64,000 bases of DNA from an uncultured Psychroserpens sp. GTDB lineage: Bacteria > Bacteroidota > Bacteroidia > Flavobacteriales > Flavobacteriaceae. The translations under genes and the position numbers were made by a program. The stretch spans positions 62,001 through 126,000 of the forward strand of contig CANKZZ010000006.1 in the NCBI GenBank assembly GCA_947488655.1. The letters run 5' to 3'. The notes beneath the pieces are model-generated. The model was not told where the DNA came from, made no database searches, and saw nothing but the letters and a program-made list of their open reading frames with translations. This document shows positions 8,332-17,700 of the stretch, in pieces; the stretch's first letter is position 1; each line of letters starts with the position of its first letter.

Positions 8332-9273
8332 ATTATAAGATATCAGCCAAGTAAAAAAGTAGAGTGGAACAAGCTTGTTGCCAATTCTAAAAATGCTACA
8401 TTTTTATTTCATCGCGATTTTATGGAGTATCATCAAGATCGGTTTGAGGATTATTCTTTAATGATTTATTATGCACAGCAATTACTGGCAGTGTTTCCTG
8501 CAAATATTGTAAATGCGACTGTCTATTCGCATCAAGGCCTAACTTATGGAGGTTTAGTTTTTGATGATGTAATAGAAGATATAGATTTAACAATCTTACG
8601 TGATGAGTTGATAAACTACTTAATACAAAAAGGTTTTAAAAATTTAATAGTAAAACCGCTACCTATTTTTTATAATTTTAGAAAAGAAAAGACTCTCAAT
8701 TTATGGGAAATGGCAAAAAATAATACTGTGATTAAACAGTTAATAATTTTAGCAATAGACTATAATGCAGCATATAAAATTCATAAAACCAAAATTAAAC
8801 GTTATAAAAAAATAGAGAAAAACGGTTTCATAATTAAAGAGGGCCAAATAGAGTTAGAGAAATTTTGGGATTCGATATTAATAAAGCGATTAGAAGAAAA
8901 ACATAATTCTAAACCCGTACATAGTTTGCAAGAAATTAAGGATTTACAAAATAAGTTCGAGCATGAAATAAATCAGTATACAATTTATTTAAATGATCAA
9001 CTTCTGGCAGGCATTACACTATTTAAAAAAGGTTTAGTTGTAAAGTCTCAATACGCTATGGCTACTCTAAAAGGTGAGAATCTAAATGCTTTAGACATGC
9101 TTTTTGTACATTTAATAAAAAAATTTAAAGACGAAGGCATGCACTTTTTCTCAATGGGTACAGTTAACGACGACTCTACCTTAGGTTTTAGCGAAGGGAT
9201 GTTAAAACAAAAGCAAGAATTAGGTTGTAGTACCTATTTACAAGACATTATTAAGATACATCTCAATGATTAA
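8332..9273 (+). CDS. FemAB/GNAT-like acyltransferase with a non-standard start
   Basis: Probably a sugar-amine or peptide acyltransferase of the cluster. The C-terminal part ([25 protein letters not shown], then [18 protein letters not shown]) matches GNAT/FemAB-type proteins common in flavobacterial polysaccharide loci. The first ATG is at 8422, but the same frame is open back to 8293 and encodes what looks like the true N-terminus ([15 protein letters not shown], then [16 protein letters not shown]). No ATG, GTG or TTG occurs in that extension, so I place the start at the ATT at 8332 (ATA at 8335 is the alternative). A sequence error is also possible. The stop overlaps the aminotransferase gene by 8 bases. 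An annotation starting at 8422 would lose about 30 residues. Confidence 0.65.
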   Translation: MIRYQPSKKVEWNKLVANSKNATFLFHRDFMEYHQDRFEDYSLMIYYAQQLLAVFPANIVNATVYSHQGLTYGGLVFDDVIEDIDLTILRDELINYLIQKGFKNLIVKPLPIFYNFRKEKTLNLWEMAKNNTVIKQLIILAIDYNAAYKIHKTKIKRYKKIEKNGFIIKEGQIELEKFWDSILIKRLEEKHNSKPVHSLQEIKDLQNKFEHEINQYTIYLNDQLLAGITLFKKGLVVKSQYAMATLKGENLNALDMLFVHLIKKFKDEGMHFFSMGTVNDDSTLGFSEGMLKQKQELGCSTYLQDIIKIHLND

Positions 9274-10369
9274 ATTTTTAGACTTAAATAAAATTAATTC
9301 AAAGTACGAGAGTGCATTTGCATTGGGTTTTACATCATTTTTAAAATCTGGATATTATATTAAAGGATTAGAAGTAGAGCAATTTGAAACTAATTTTGCA
9401 GCCTATTGTGGCACCAAGCATTGTATTGGTGTAGCAAATGGTTTAGATGCATTGACTCTTATATTTAAAGGGTATTTAGAATTAGGTAAATTGCAAGCAG
9501 GAGATGAAGTAATGGTACCTGCAAATACGTATATTGCGACGCTTCTATCTGTACTCAATACGGGATTGAAACCAATTTTTATAGAACCAGATATTGAGAC
9601 TTTTAATATCTCTCCTTCGGAAATTGAAAAACACCTAAAACCATCTGTTAAAGCTATATTAGTCGTTCATTTATATGGTCAATTAGCTAATATGACTGCC
9701 ATAAATCAAATAGCAAAAGCAAATAATTTATTAGTCATTGAAGATGCAGCTCAAGCACATGGAGCGTTATCTGTTTCCGAAGAAAAAAAAGCTGGAAACT
9801 TGTCTAATGCATCAGGGTTTAGTTTTTATCCAACAAAAAATTTAGGTGCCTTAGGAGATGCTGGTGCAGTTACAACTAATGATGATGAGTTAGCAGCTTG
9901 CATTAAATTATTACACAATTACGGAAGTTCTAAAAAATACGTCAACCAAAAAATTGGTATAAATAGTAGGTTAGATGAGTTACAAGCTACATTTTTAAAT
10001 GTAAAACTTAAAGATTTAGATACTGATAATGCCAAACGACGAGATATTGCTAATAAATATTTAAACGGTATCAAAAATTCAAAAATAAAGCTGCCATACT
10101 ATGATGGTTCGAGTAACCATGTATTTCATGTATTCGTTGTTAGAGTAGACGATAGATCTCGTTTTATAAAGCATTTGGAGCAAAATGAAATAGGTTATCT
10201 AATACATTATCCAATTGCTCCTCATCAACAAGAGGCATTATCACATTATAAATCTCTATATTTGCCTGTTACAGAACGTATACATGAAACAGTGGTAAGT
10301 ATACCTTTACATCCCGAATTAACAACTGTTGAGGTAAAAACAATTATTAATGCCCTAAACCTTTATTAA
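9266..10369 (+). CDS. DegT/DnrJ/EryC1/StrS-family sugar aminotransferase
   Basis: A PLP-dependent enzyme (367 residues, normal length) that aminates a nucleotide-activated keto-sugar. Visible features are GVANGLDAL (phosphate-binding), [27 protein letters not shown] (the Asp holding the PLP ring nitrogen) and [18 protein letters not shown], in which Lys191 is the Schiff-base lysine. With the FdtA/QdtA-type ketoisomerase at 17697 it fits the FdtB/QdtB role: making dTDP-3-amino-3,6-dideoxyhexose from the 3-keto sugar. That substrate is inferred from context. It overlaps the preceding acyltransferase by 8 bases and the next gene starts on the following base, so the three are tightly coupled. Confidence 0.88.
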   Translation: MIKFLDLNKINSKYESAFALGFTSFLKSGYYIKGLEVEQFETNFAAYCGTKHCIGVANGLDALTLIFKGYLELGKLQAGDEVMVPANTYIATLLSVLNTGLKPIFIEPDIETFNISPSEIEKHLKPSVKAILVVHLYGQLANMTAINQIAKANNLLVIEDAAQAHGALSVSEEKKAGNLSNASGFSFYPTKNLGALGDAGAVTTNDDELAACIKLLHNYGSSKKYVNQKIGINSRLDELQATFLNVKLKDLDTDNAKRRDIANKYLNGIKNSKIKLPYYDGSSNHVFHVFVVRVDDRSRFIKHLEQNEIGYLIHYPIAPHQQEALSHYKSLYLPVTERIHETVVSIPLHPELTTVEVKTIINALNLY

Positions 10370-11677
10370 TTGAAACACTTAATTAAATACATTAATACCA
10401 ATGTATTATATAAAGTTGCCCATCTTAACTCTGCAACTATAATTACAAGAATTATTGCTGGCATATTAACATCAAAGGCAATAGCTATTTTTATTGGTGT
10501 TGAGGGTATGGCACTAATAGGTAATCTTAGAAATTTTTTAAGTGCAACACAATCTATTTCAATTCTAGGGTTTTACAAAGGCGTTGTAAAAACGATATCT
10601 AAATTTAAAAATGACAGTGTTAATTTGAGTAAAACGCTCTCTACCGCGTATTATTTATGTTTTTTCTCTACTATTCTGGTCGCTTTTTTATGTTATTATA
10701 ATGCACAAGACATCAATAATTTTCTGTTTTCAACATATTATGATTTTACGTACGTCATTAAAATTATGTCATTTGCGTTACCCTTTTATGCTTTGAATAT
10801 GCTAAGCTTTTCTATTATGAATGGCTTCTCTAACTACAAAATGCTACTTATAATTAATATTATAGGTCAAATTTTAGGGTTGTTAGTAACCTTGCTCTTA
10901 ATTTATCAAAACCATATAGATGGTGCTTTAATTGCAGCAGTTTTAACACCTTCGTTAATGTTTCTTATTACACTAGTTGGTATCATAAATAGAAGAAATT
11001 TGATGACTTATATTAAAATAGATCATATAAGTTTTAATATTTTAAAATCATTTGGACCGTACGCAGCAATGGCTTTAGTATCTGCAATTGCACTGCCTCT
11101 AATTTCTATTGGTATTAGAAATTATCTCATAGCCGAAATAGGAATTAAAGAAGCTGGTTATTGGGAGGCTATGAATAGAATTTCTAGTTATTATTTAATG
11201 TTCATCACCTCAATAATAACATTATATATAGTGCCAAAATTTGGAAAAATTCATACTAAAAAAGAGTTCAAAAAAGAGATTCTAGCGTTTTATAAATCTG
11301 TTATGCCCAAATTTGGTCTAGGGTTAATTCTACTTTATTTTTTACGATCTTTTATTGTGCCAATTATCTTTTCCGAAGCATTTAAACCTACTCAAGATTT
11401 GTTTTTGTGGCAACTCATTGGCGATTTTGTAAAGGTTTTAGCTCTTGTGATTTCTTATCAATTTTTAGCTAAAAAAATGTTTACTCATTTTATTATCATA
11501 GAATTGTTTTTAGTTATAACACTTTATTTTTCTAGTATTTATCTCATTGATATTTACGGTGTTGAAGGCGCTGTAATTGGACATTTTTTAACATATATCA
11601 TGTATTATGGTATCGTGTTACTTATTTTTGGTACATCGCTGTTTGGAAGTAACCCAAAAACGATAGAAAACCCATAA
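10370..11677 (+). CDS. Polysaccharide flippase, Wzx-like, first of two
   Basis: A 435-residue inner-membrane protein of the MOP superfamily (about 12 helices) predicted to flip lipid-linked repeat units to the periplasm. The N-terminus KVAHLNSATIITRIIAGILT followed by SKAIAIFIGVEGMALIGNLRN is characteristic of O-antigen translocases, where the helix 1-2 region reads K-x-x-A-x-x-x-G-x-x-G-x-x-x-x-L. The start is a TTG directly after the aminotransferase stop; the next in-frame Met is too far inside. A second flippase follows 15 bases later, and the two are only distantly related. Confidence 0.82.
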   Translation: MKHLIKYINTNVLYKVAHLNSATIITRIIAGILTSKAIAIFIGVEGMALIGNLRNFLSATQSISILGFYKGVVKTISKFKNDSVNLSKTLSTAYYLCFFSTILVAFLCYYNAQDINNFLFSTYYDFTYVIKIMSFALPFYALNMLSFSIMNGFSNYKMLLIINIIGQILGLLVTLLLIYQNHIDGALIAAVLTPSLMFLITLVGIINRRNLMTYIKIDHISFNILKSFGPYAAMALVSAIALPLISIGIRNYLIAEIGIKEAGYWEAMNRISSYYLMFITSIITLYIVPKFGKIHTKKEFKKEILAFYKSVMPKFGLGLILLYFLRSFIVPIIFSEAFKPTQDLFLWQLIGDFVKVLALVISYQFLAKKMFTHFIIIELFLVITLYFSSIYLIDIYGVEGAVIGHFLTYIMYYGIVLLIFGTSLFGSNPKTIENP

Positions 11678-11692
11678 TTAGATAACTGGTTA

Positions 11693-13180
11693 ATGCCAAA
11701 ACAAAATAACGATTATACGAGTATTTTTAAATCTACATCTCTTTTTGGAGGCGTACAGGTTTTTAATATTTTAATTTCGGTTATTAGATCAAAAGTTATT
11801 GCCTTGTGGATAGGACCCACAGGTATGGGTATTTTAGGGCTTTTAACTTCTACACTAAAAGTTGTTGGAGAATTTACCAAATTAGGATTAAGCACTACAG
11901 CAGTTAGGGAAATTGCGCAAACACAAAGTAAAGGCGATACTAAAGAAACCAACTTAATATTAGCAACCATTAAAAAAGTGGTTTGGTTTACTGGGCTATT
12001 TGGCGTTATTGCTACACTCGTTTTGTCTCCCGTTTTAAGCTATCTTGCTTTTGATGATTATGATTATACTTTAGCCTTTATTTGGGTCTCAATATCATTA
12101 CTTTTTAATCAATTATCTGCTGGGCAACTGGCAATTTTACAAGGGTTTAGAAAACTTAAATTATTAGCTAAAGCTAATCTTCTTGGCAATTTACTTGGGT
12201 TAATTATAAGTTTGCCTTTGTATTACTTTTATAGATTAGATGCTATTGTGCCAGTGATTATATTATCTTCTTTTGTGGCATTAATTGTTAGCTGGATCTA
12301 TTCTAAAAAAGTAAAAATCACAACACCTAAGTTAACAAATATAGAGGCTTTTAATAAGGCTAAAGGTATGCTTAATCTTGGATTAATGTTAAGTCTTAGA
12401 GGGTCTATAACGTTAGTTGCTGCCTATGCATTTCAATTGTATTTGAGTCATGTTGGAGGTGTAGATCTAGTAGGATATTTTGTTGCAGGATTTATGATTA
12501 TAAACTCTTATGTTGGGATGGTTTTTAATGCTATGAGAACAGATTATTTTCCTAAGTTATCTGGTGTTATAGACGATCGTAAAGAGGTTAATATCATTGT
12601 AACCAATCAATCTATAGTTGGCATCTTAATAATTGGGCCTTTGGTTGTAGCGTTTTTATCGTTTTTACCAGTTATTGTAAGGTTATTATATACTCCAGCA
12701 TTTCTGGTAATTATCTCATTTGTTTCCTGGGCTATTTTAGGAGTGTTATTTAAAACGCTATCATTTTCTATGGGTTATGTTATTTTAGCAAAAGGAGACT
12801 CTAAACTATTTATTAAAACTGCATTGTTTTTTAATGCTTTAATGTTGATCTTTAATATTTTAGGATATCATTTTTACGGTTTGGAAGGTTTAGGTATCAG
12901 TTTCTTTATCTACTATATAGTTCACTTTTTTGGTATCAAAATTATTACAGCAAAACATTATAACCTTAAATTAGATAAAGATTTAATTGGTATTTTCTTA
13001 GTGCTTTTTGGATTATCTACAGCTACTTTACTAGCAACTTATATCAATCAAATTGCTTTAAAAAATGTAATTTGCTCTTTAATATTTATCGTGACGTTAA
13101 TATATTCTTATCGTCAATTAGATAAAAGGATTAACTTTAAAATGTTGATACGACGTATTTTTAAAAAAAGTAATGAGTAA
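11693..13180 (+). CDS. Polysaccharide flippase, Wzx/O-antigen translocase, second of two
   Basis: A 495-residue multi-pass protein of the same MOP superfamily. The N-terminus (SLFGGVQVFNILISVIRSK, then VIALWIGPTGMGILGLL) is the classical start of O-antigen translocases, and about 12 helices can be followed to residue 475. A basic tail (KMLIRRIFKKSNE) ends the protein. The last 8 bases overlap the next acyltransferase gene. Two complete flippases in a row suggest either two glycan products or a division of substrates. Confidence 0.85.
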   Translation: MPKQNNDYTSIFKSTSLFGGVQVFNILISVIRSKVIALWIGPTGMGILGLLTSTLKVVGEFTKLGLSTTAVREIAQTQSKGDTKETNLILATIKKVVWFTGLFGVIATLVLSPVLSYLAFDDYDYTLAFIWVSISLLFNQLSAGQLAILQGFRKLKLLAKANLLGNLLGLIISLPLYYFYRLDAIVPVIILSSFVALIVSWIYSKKVKITTPKLTNIEAFNKAKGMLNLGLMLSLRGSITLVAAYAFQLYLSHVGGVDLVGYFVAGFMIINSYVGMVFNAMRTDYFPKLSGVIDDRKEVNIIVTNQSIVGILIIGPLVVAFLSFLPVIVRLLYTPAFLVIISFVSWAILGVLFKTLSFSMGYVILAKGDSKLFIKTALFFNALMLIFNILGYHFYGLEGLGISFFIYYIVHFFGIKIITAKHYNLKLDKDLIGIFLVLFGLSTATLLATYINQIALKNVICSLIFIVTLIYSYRQLDKRINFKMLIRRIFKKSNE

Positions 13181-13928
13181 CCATAACACGCATAAACCAA
13201 ATCATTTAGGAATTAAAAAAAGAGTAAAGCTTTTTTTTACGGTTAATTGGTATAAGACATTATATTTTAATTTTAAAATGCTCCCGTTTGCACAAGCAAA
13301 GAAGTTGCCTTTTTATTTCTACGGAAAAGTAAAATTTTCTAGTCTAAACGGAACCGTTAAAATAGATGCTCCTATAAAACGAGCTATGATTGGTTTTGGA
13401 CAAAAATTTGAACAAATGTCTGTTGCCAAAGGTATAGCAGAATTCACTCTAGATGGAACGCTGGTATTTAAAGGTCATGCACATTTTGGTAAGGACGTTT
13501 TTTTATGTGTTAAAAAAGATGCCTATTGCGAGTTTGGTTTTATGGGATGTCTTGGCTCTGATGTTAAGTTGCTATGTACTAACCGTATTATTATTGGTAA
13601 GTGGACAGGAATTGGTTATGAATCACAAGTAATAGATACAAATTCTCATACTATGATTAATACCAAAACGGGAGAAAAACATCCAATATCTGCACCCATA
13701 GAACTTGGAGACTATAATGCTATTTCTAATAGAGTTTCTATTATGTCTAATACCAAAACACCAAATAATTGTGTTATAGCTTCAAACAGTTTATGTAATA
13801 AAGACTATAGAGATTTAGGGTCTGAAATTTTATTAGGAGGAGTTCCTGCTAAACTTATTAAAAGAAATTTTGTGAGAGATTGGGAGACCGAAAAAGAAAA
13901 TCTATTACGTTATAAGCGCGTTAAGTAA
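13173..13928 (+). CDS. Hexapeptide-repeat (left-handed beta-helix) acyltransferase-like protein
   Basis: 251 residues. The N-terminal 60 residues form a basic, partly hydrophobic segment (IKKRVKLFFTVNWYKTLYFN), followed by short repeats of the left-handed beta-helix type (LNGTVKIDAPIKRAMIGFG; GTLVFKGHAHFGKDVFLCVK; NRIIIGKWTGIGYESQV). The C-terminal LGGVPAKLIKR is the usual end of sugar O- or N-acetyltransferases of this fold. A DTNSH segment near residue 150 may carry the catalytic His. It likely acetylates a sugar of the glycan. The stop shares one base with the following lipoprotein start. Confidence 0.72.
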   Translation: MSNHNTHKPNHLGIKKRVKLFFTVNWYKTLYFNFKMLPFAQAKKLPFYFYGKVKFSSLNGTVKIDAPIKRAMIGFGQKFEQMSVAKGIAEFTLDGTLVFKGHAHFGKDVFLCVKKDAYCEFGFMGCLGSDVKLLCTNRIIIGKWTGIGYESQVIDTNSHTMINTKTGEKHPISAPIELGDYNAISNRVSIMSNTKTPNNCVIASNSLCNKDYRDLGSEILLGGVPAKLIKRNFVRDWETEKENLLRYKRVK

Positions 13929-14656
13929 TGCAAAAGCTAATGCGAAACTATCATGTAATCTTTTTAGCAGTTTTACTTTTTAGTTGTTCGACTAAAAAAA
14001 ATTATACAACAGATTTAGAAAAAATGGGTCTAAATGGTAAAATTAAAAGTCTAAAATTTGACCATGATAGAAGTAATGTAGAAAGAGAAAACGAAGATTC
14101 TTACTTCATTGAAAACGAATTTAACTTCAATAGAAAGGGATTTATTTCAGAGCAAAGACAATATTCAATAAAAGGTTTAATACATGTTCATGAGTTTAAT
14201 TATGATAAAAACAACCTATTGATTTCTAAAATATATTTAGATAGTTCTAGAGAATTTATGAATAAATCAAAAATTGAAAACATATTAAATCAAAAGGGTA
14301 AATTAATTAAACAGTCTGAATATATGGCTTTAGGCAACTATTTAACAGATTCGTTAAATCTAAGGTATAGTGTATTTCCTGATCAAATAATAGAGTTTAT
14401 TTATGATATTAATGAGAATTTGACTCAATACAATAACTATGATAGAGCATCTTCATATATGAAAGAGGTAACCATATTGGATGATGGTGAATTAGCCAAA
14501 ATCTCAACAATAATAATTCCTGATGGCGAGATATTTGCCGAAACTAATTATAATTGTGTTAAATACGATTCAAACAAAAACTGTCGAAGATACAGAGTAA
14601 TAGAAAAGGACTCAACTACCTCTTATTTTAACTTAAATATTGAGTACTATAAATAA
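13928..14656 (+). CDS. Predicted lipoprotein of unknown function
   Basis: 242 residues. A signal peptide with the lipobox LLFSC (Cys about residue 20) predicts a lipid-anchored envelope protein. The mature part begins with DLEKMGLNGKIKSLKFD and continues with short beta-rich units such as FNFNRKGFISEQRQY, FNYDKNNLLISKIY and EFIYDINENLTQY. These resemble the degenerate YD-type repeats of Bacteroidota lipoproteins that begin with a L-x-G-K-V/I-K-S motif. It is the last gene of the rightward operon; gene 14702 converges on it. A second ATG at 13940 is a possible alternative start. Confidence 0.65.
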   Translation: MQKLMRNYHVIFLAVLLFSCSTKKNYTTDLEKMGLNGKIKSLKFDHDRSNVERENEDSYFIENEFNFNRKGFISEQRQYSIKGLIHVHEFNYDKNNLLISKIYLDSSREFMNKSKIENILNQKGKLIKQSEYMALGNYLTDSLNLRYSVFPDQIIEFIYDINENLTQYNNYDRASSYMKEVTILDDGELAKISTIIIPDGEIFAETNYNCVKYDSNKNCRRYRVIEKDSTTSYFNLNIEYYK

Positions 14657-14701
14657 TATTACCGTAACACGTAATGAAATCATACCAAAAGTAGTTAGAC
14701 T

Positions 14702-15178
14702 CTAAACCTTTCTTTGAAACTTTGCTGGATTTCCAAACCAAACTTCACCACTATCAATATTTTTATTAATATAAGATAGTGCTCCTAAAATACAGTTATC
14801 ACCAATAGTTATACCATGGTGTAAAACGCAATTTGTGCCAATAAACACATTTTTTCCAATATGCGCTCCACCAATTTGTTCTTTGTTGGTATTTAAATTA
14901 TTAGTCATTACTCTTGGGCAGATATAACTGTTGTCTCCAATTTTTAATCCTCGAGCTAAAATACTATCATATCGTATAATAACATGGTCTCCAATAACAC
15001 AATCTCCAGATGAACTCACTCTAGAATCAATTAAGCAATTTTTTCCTATAACAGTACCTTTTCTTAACTCTACATAATTTTTAATGACAGTATTGTCTCC
15101 AATTATAACGTCGTCTTCAATAACACAATAGGAACCTATTTGTACATTTTTTCCAATAGTTGCTTTGTCCGATACCAT
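14702..15178 (-). CDS. Hexapeptide-repeat sugar acyltransferase (WbbJ/FdtC-like)
   Basis: 158 residues made almost entirely of left-handed beta-helix hexapeptides: ATIGKNVQIGSYCVI, VIIGDNTVIKNYVEL, AHIGKNVFIGTNCVLHHGI, TIGDNCILGALSYI. The protein ends with VWFGNPAKFQRKV, the usual C-terminal loop of nucleotide-sugar N-acetyltransferases. The NTNKEQIGGAHIG segment matches the loop of enzymes that acylate 3-amino-sugars next to FdtA/FdtB homologues, so it is a good candidate for acetylating the amino group made by the aminotransferase at 9266. That pairing is inference from context. It is transcribed against the main operon and lies 127 bases from the next leftward gene. Confidence 0.82.
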   Translation of the reverse strand: MVSDKATIGKNVQIGSYCVIEDDVIIGDNTVIKNYVELRKGTVIGKNCLIDSRVSSSGDCVIGDHVIIRYDSILARGLKIGDNSYICPRVMTNNLNTNKEQIGGAHIGKNVFIGTNCVLHHGITIGDNCILGALSYINKNIDSGEVWFGNPAKFQRKV

Positions 15179-15305
15179 TTATATTATTTGCTTAGTTATA
15201 TATTAAACCTGTGTAGTGCGTTATTATTAAACAATAATAACATAAAATTTACTTTTTTATAAGTCTAGATTTAATTTTCTGCATTTTAATTACATAATGC
15301 ATTTG

Positions 15306-16451
15306 CTATGATACCTTCTTGGTCCATGTATCTAAATAGTGCTGAGTAATTTTAATATAATTATGCTCTTGCTCTATAAACTGTCTAGCGCTAGAACCTA
15401 TTTTTTCGATAGTCTCAGGATGTTCTATTAACCAGCTCAATTTGTTTACTAAGTTATTAACATCAGGTAGTGCATTTATTACAACAGTATCTTCTTTTAT
15501 ATTATAATATTCTAGCCATTCGTTTTCTGCTCCAGTAAATACTACTTTTCCTTTTGCCATAGCCTCTAAAGCATTATAGCCTTGATCATATGCATACACC
15601 ATATCTAGTAAAATATGAGCTTTATTATAAATATTGATATAATCATGATAAGGGATATCTGTCGTAGAAATTATGTCAACTTTATCTTTATAAGTACTTC
15701 TAATAGTTTCTAGTGCTTTTTCAAAAAGATCATTTCCTTTTTTATAATAGTTTTGCGCATTAATACCATGAAATATAACAATCTTATCTTCTATAACATT
15801 TTTAGTGTATGTAATAGTTTTGGTATTTATTGGGTTAGGTATTAATCCTAAATATTTAGAATGACCAATTAAGGGAAGATGATAGTCTATATCTGTAGCA
15901 ATAACACCTTTAATATTGTTATAAACATATTTATGTAAATCAATAAACGAAGGTTTTAGATATTTTAAAACATGCTCAAATGCTTTTTTAGAAACTTTCT
16001 GTTCAAAATAAGGCGTCAAAACCGAATATCTAAATTTCATTTTCATCGCATAATCTACACTTGGATAATCACAACCACATGAGAGTAAAAACACATTTTT
16101 ATTGTTTTCAAAAATATATTCTAAAAGTTTTTTTTCTGTTTTTACTAAAGTTTTAAAAGGTTTCTCATTTATAAATTGAACAACATCAAAACCTCTTAAC
16201 TGTGGTTTATAAGAATTAAATTGCTTCTCCTTAGAGATAGACCTCAAATCTATTTTAAACAAACGATATAAAAGTTTTCTAATAACATTTAAAAACCCCT
16301 TTGTATAGTTGTTTTTTAGTTCAATATCAATTGGGTAATTTTTAAAACCATCGCCATCACCTAAAATAACCACTTCATGTCCTAAAGTAGTTAAACCCTC
16401 TTTTAAAGAGTTGTGTAACCTGCTATATTCTCCAATTAATAAAATCTTCAT
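15306..16451 (-). CDS. Glycosyltransferase, GT-B fold (GT4-like)
   Basis: 381 residues. The N-terminus MKILLIGEYSRLHNSLKEGL begins the first Rossmann domain of a GT-B enzyme. The C-terminal domain has IVFHGINAQNYYKKGND, then HILLDMVYAYDQGYNALEAMAKGKVVFTG, where the GYNALEAMAKG segment takes the place of the E-x(7)-E donor-binding motif of GT4 enzymes. It lacks membrane helices and should act at the cytosolic face of the inner membrane, adding a sugar to a lipid-linked glycan. Donor unknown. It has its own promoter box and is divergent from the next glycosyltransferase. Confidence 0.8.
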   Translation of the reverse strand: MKILLIGEYSRLHNSLKEGLTTLGHEVVILGDGDGFKNYPIDIELKNNYTKGFLNVIRKLLYRLFKIDLRSISKEKQFNSYKPQLRGFDVVQFINEKPFKTLVKTEKKLLEYIFENNKNVFLLSCGCDYPSVDYAMKMKFRYSVLTPYFEQKVSKKAFEHVLKYLKPSFIDLHKYVYNNIKGVIATDIDYHLPLIGHSKYLGLIPNPINTKTITYTKNVIEDKIVIFHGINAQNYYKKGNDLFEKALETIRSTYKDKVDIISTTDIPYHDYINIYNKAHILLDMVYAYDQGYNALEAMAKGKVVFTGAENEWLEYYNIKEDTVVINALPDVNNLVNKLSWLIEHPETIEKIGSSARQFIEQEHNYIKITQHYLDTWTKKVS

Positions 16452-16471
16452 TTATATTAGTACATTTGTTT

Positions 16472-16479
16472 CAAAGATA
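16472..16479 (-). promoter_or_regulatory. -7 promoter box for the leftward glycosyltransferase
   Basis: The minus strand reads TATCTTTG, a full match to TAnnTTTG, 20 bases before the start codon at 16451. The same divergent gap has TACATTTG on the plus strand at 16461-16468, a weaker candidate for the rightward gene because it would give a leader of more than 100 bases. Confidence 0.5.
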
Positions 16480-16593
16480 GCTTTTAAACCTGAGTTCGAT
16501 CCAAAATATAGTTTTTAGAAACTTAACAAAAGGTGAGATTTGAAATGTAAAATTATCAAAATATAAACAAATGTGAGATCTAACTCAGATTTT

Positions 16594-17700
16594 ATGCTAA
16601 AAACTGATAAAAAGAGAATTTGTATTGTTGCATCGTCGCTTTCAAAAGGTGGTGCACAGCGCTCAAGTGCTAATTTATCTCACATGTTGGCAAGTTTAGG
16701 TCACGACATTTTTATAGTTACGGTTTTACCAGGAGTGGAATATGACTATTCTGGTGATTTGTTTAATTTAGGAGAGGTTAAAAAGAAAAACGATTCTTTT
16801 TTAGGTAGAATTAACAGATTACGACTTTTTAAAAACTATCTAAAAACTCACAATATTGATGTAATAATAGATAATAGAGCTCGTGTTCAAGGTTATAGAG
16901 AATTCTTAATTTCAAAATTCATCTATAAAAAACCGGTTATCTATGTTATACATAATTTTAAGACAACAAAGGCATTCACAAAATATACATGGTTAAACAC
17001 CCATTTATATAAAAATCAATACATGACAGCTGTATCTCAAGCTGCAAGTGATAAGTTTAAAAAGCTATTTAATTTAAACAAAATTAGAACGCTCTACAAC
17101 GGTTTTGATTTTGATAAAATTCAAAAACAAGCTCAAGAACATATTCCATTAGATTTGCCAAATCAATTTATTATTTTCTTCGGAAGAATAGATGATTCGC
17201 ATAAAAATCTCAAGCTACTTATTGATGCTTATTGCACTTCTAGTTTAGCAAAACATAATGTAAAACTTTTAATTTTAGGAGAAGGTGAAGATCTAGTGAT
17301 GATAAAAGAGTATGCTTCAAGCTTTAATATTTCCGAAGATATAATTTTTAAAGGCTTTATTAAGAACCCTTATCCTTATGTTAAAAAAGCTAAATTTACA
17401 GTACTAACAAGTAGGTTTGAAGGGTTTCCTATGGTAATACCAGAAAGTTTGTGCTTAGGAGTACCTGTGGTTGCGGTAGATTGTAAATCTGGTCCTAGGG
17501 AAATTATTAAAACTGGTTATAATGGGATTTTGATAGAAAATGATAATGCTCAAAAATTAGCAAATGCTTTTGAAACGATGATGTTTGATAATGAATTTTA
17601 CAATAGCTGTTTGTCTAATACTGTAGCTAGTGTTGAGTCATTTTCTGTAGAAAATATCAAACAATCTTGGGATATATTAATAAAAGAAGTAATAGAATGA
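16594..17700 (+). CDS. Glycosyltransferase, GT4 family
   Basis: About 368 residues. The N-terminal domain starts RICIVASSLSKGGAQRSSAN, with the GGA-x-R motif typical of GT4 enzymes. The C-terminal domain has FIIFFGRIDDSHKNLKLLI, LLILGEGEDL and RFEGFPMVIPESLCLGVPVV, the last being the E-x(7)-E-type donor-site motif. It likely extends the lipid-linked repeat unit. A GTG at 16573 would add seven residues; the ATG at 16594 gives the usual N-terminus. The stop codon overlaps the start of the ketoisomerase gene (ATGA). Confidence 0.87.
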   Translation: MLKTDKKRICIVASSLSKGGAQRSSANLSHMLASLGHDIFIVTVLPGVEYDYSGDLFNLGEVKKKNDSFLGRINRLRLFKNYLKTHNIDVIIDNRARVQGYREFLISKFIYKKPVIYVIHNFKTTKAFTKYTWLNTHLYKNQYMTAVSQAASDKFKKLFNLNKIRTLYNGFDFDKIQKQAQEHIPLDLPNQFIIFFGRIDDSHKNLKLLIDAYCTSSLAKHNVKLLILGEGEDLVMIKEYASSFNISEDIIFKGFIKNPYPYVKKAKFTVLTSRFEGFPMVIPESLCLGVPVVAVDCKSGPREIIKTGYNGILIENDNAQKLANAFETMMFDNEFYNSCLSNTVASVESFSVENIKQSWDILIKEVIE

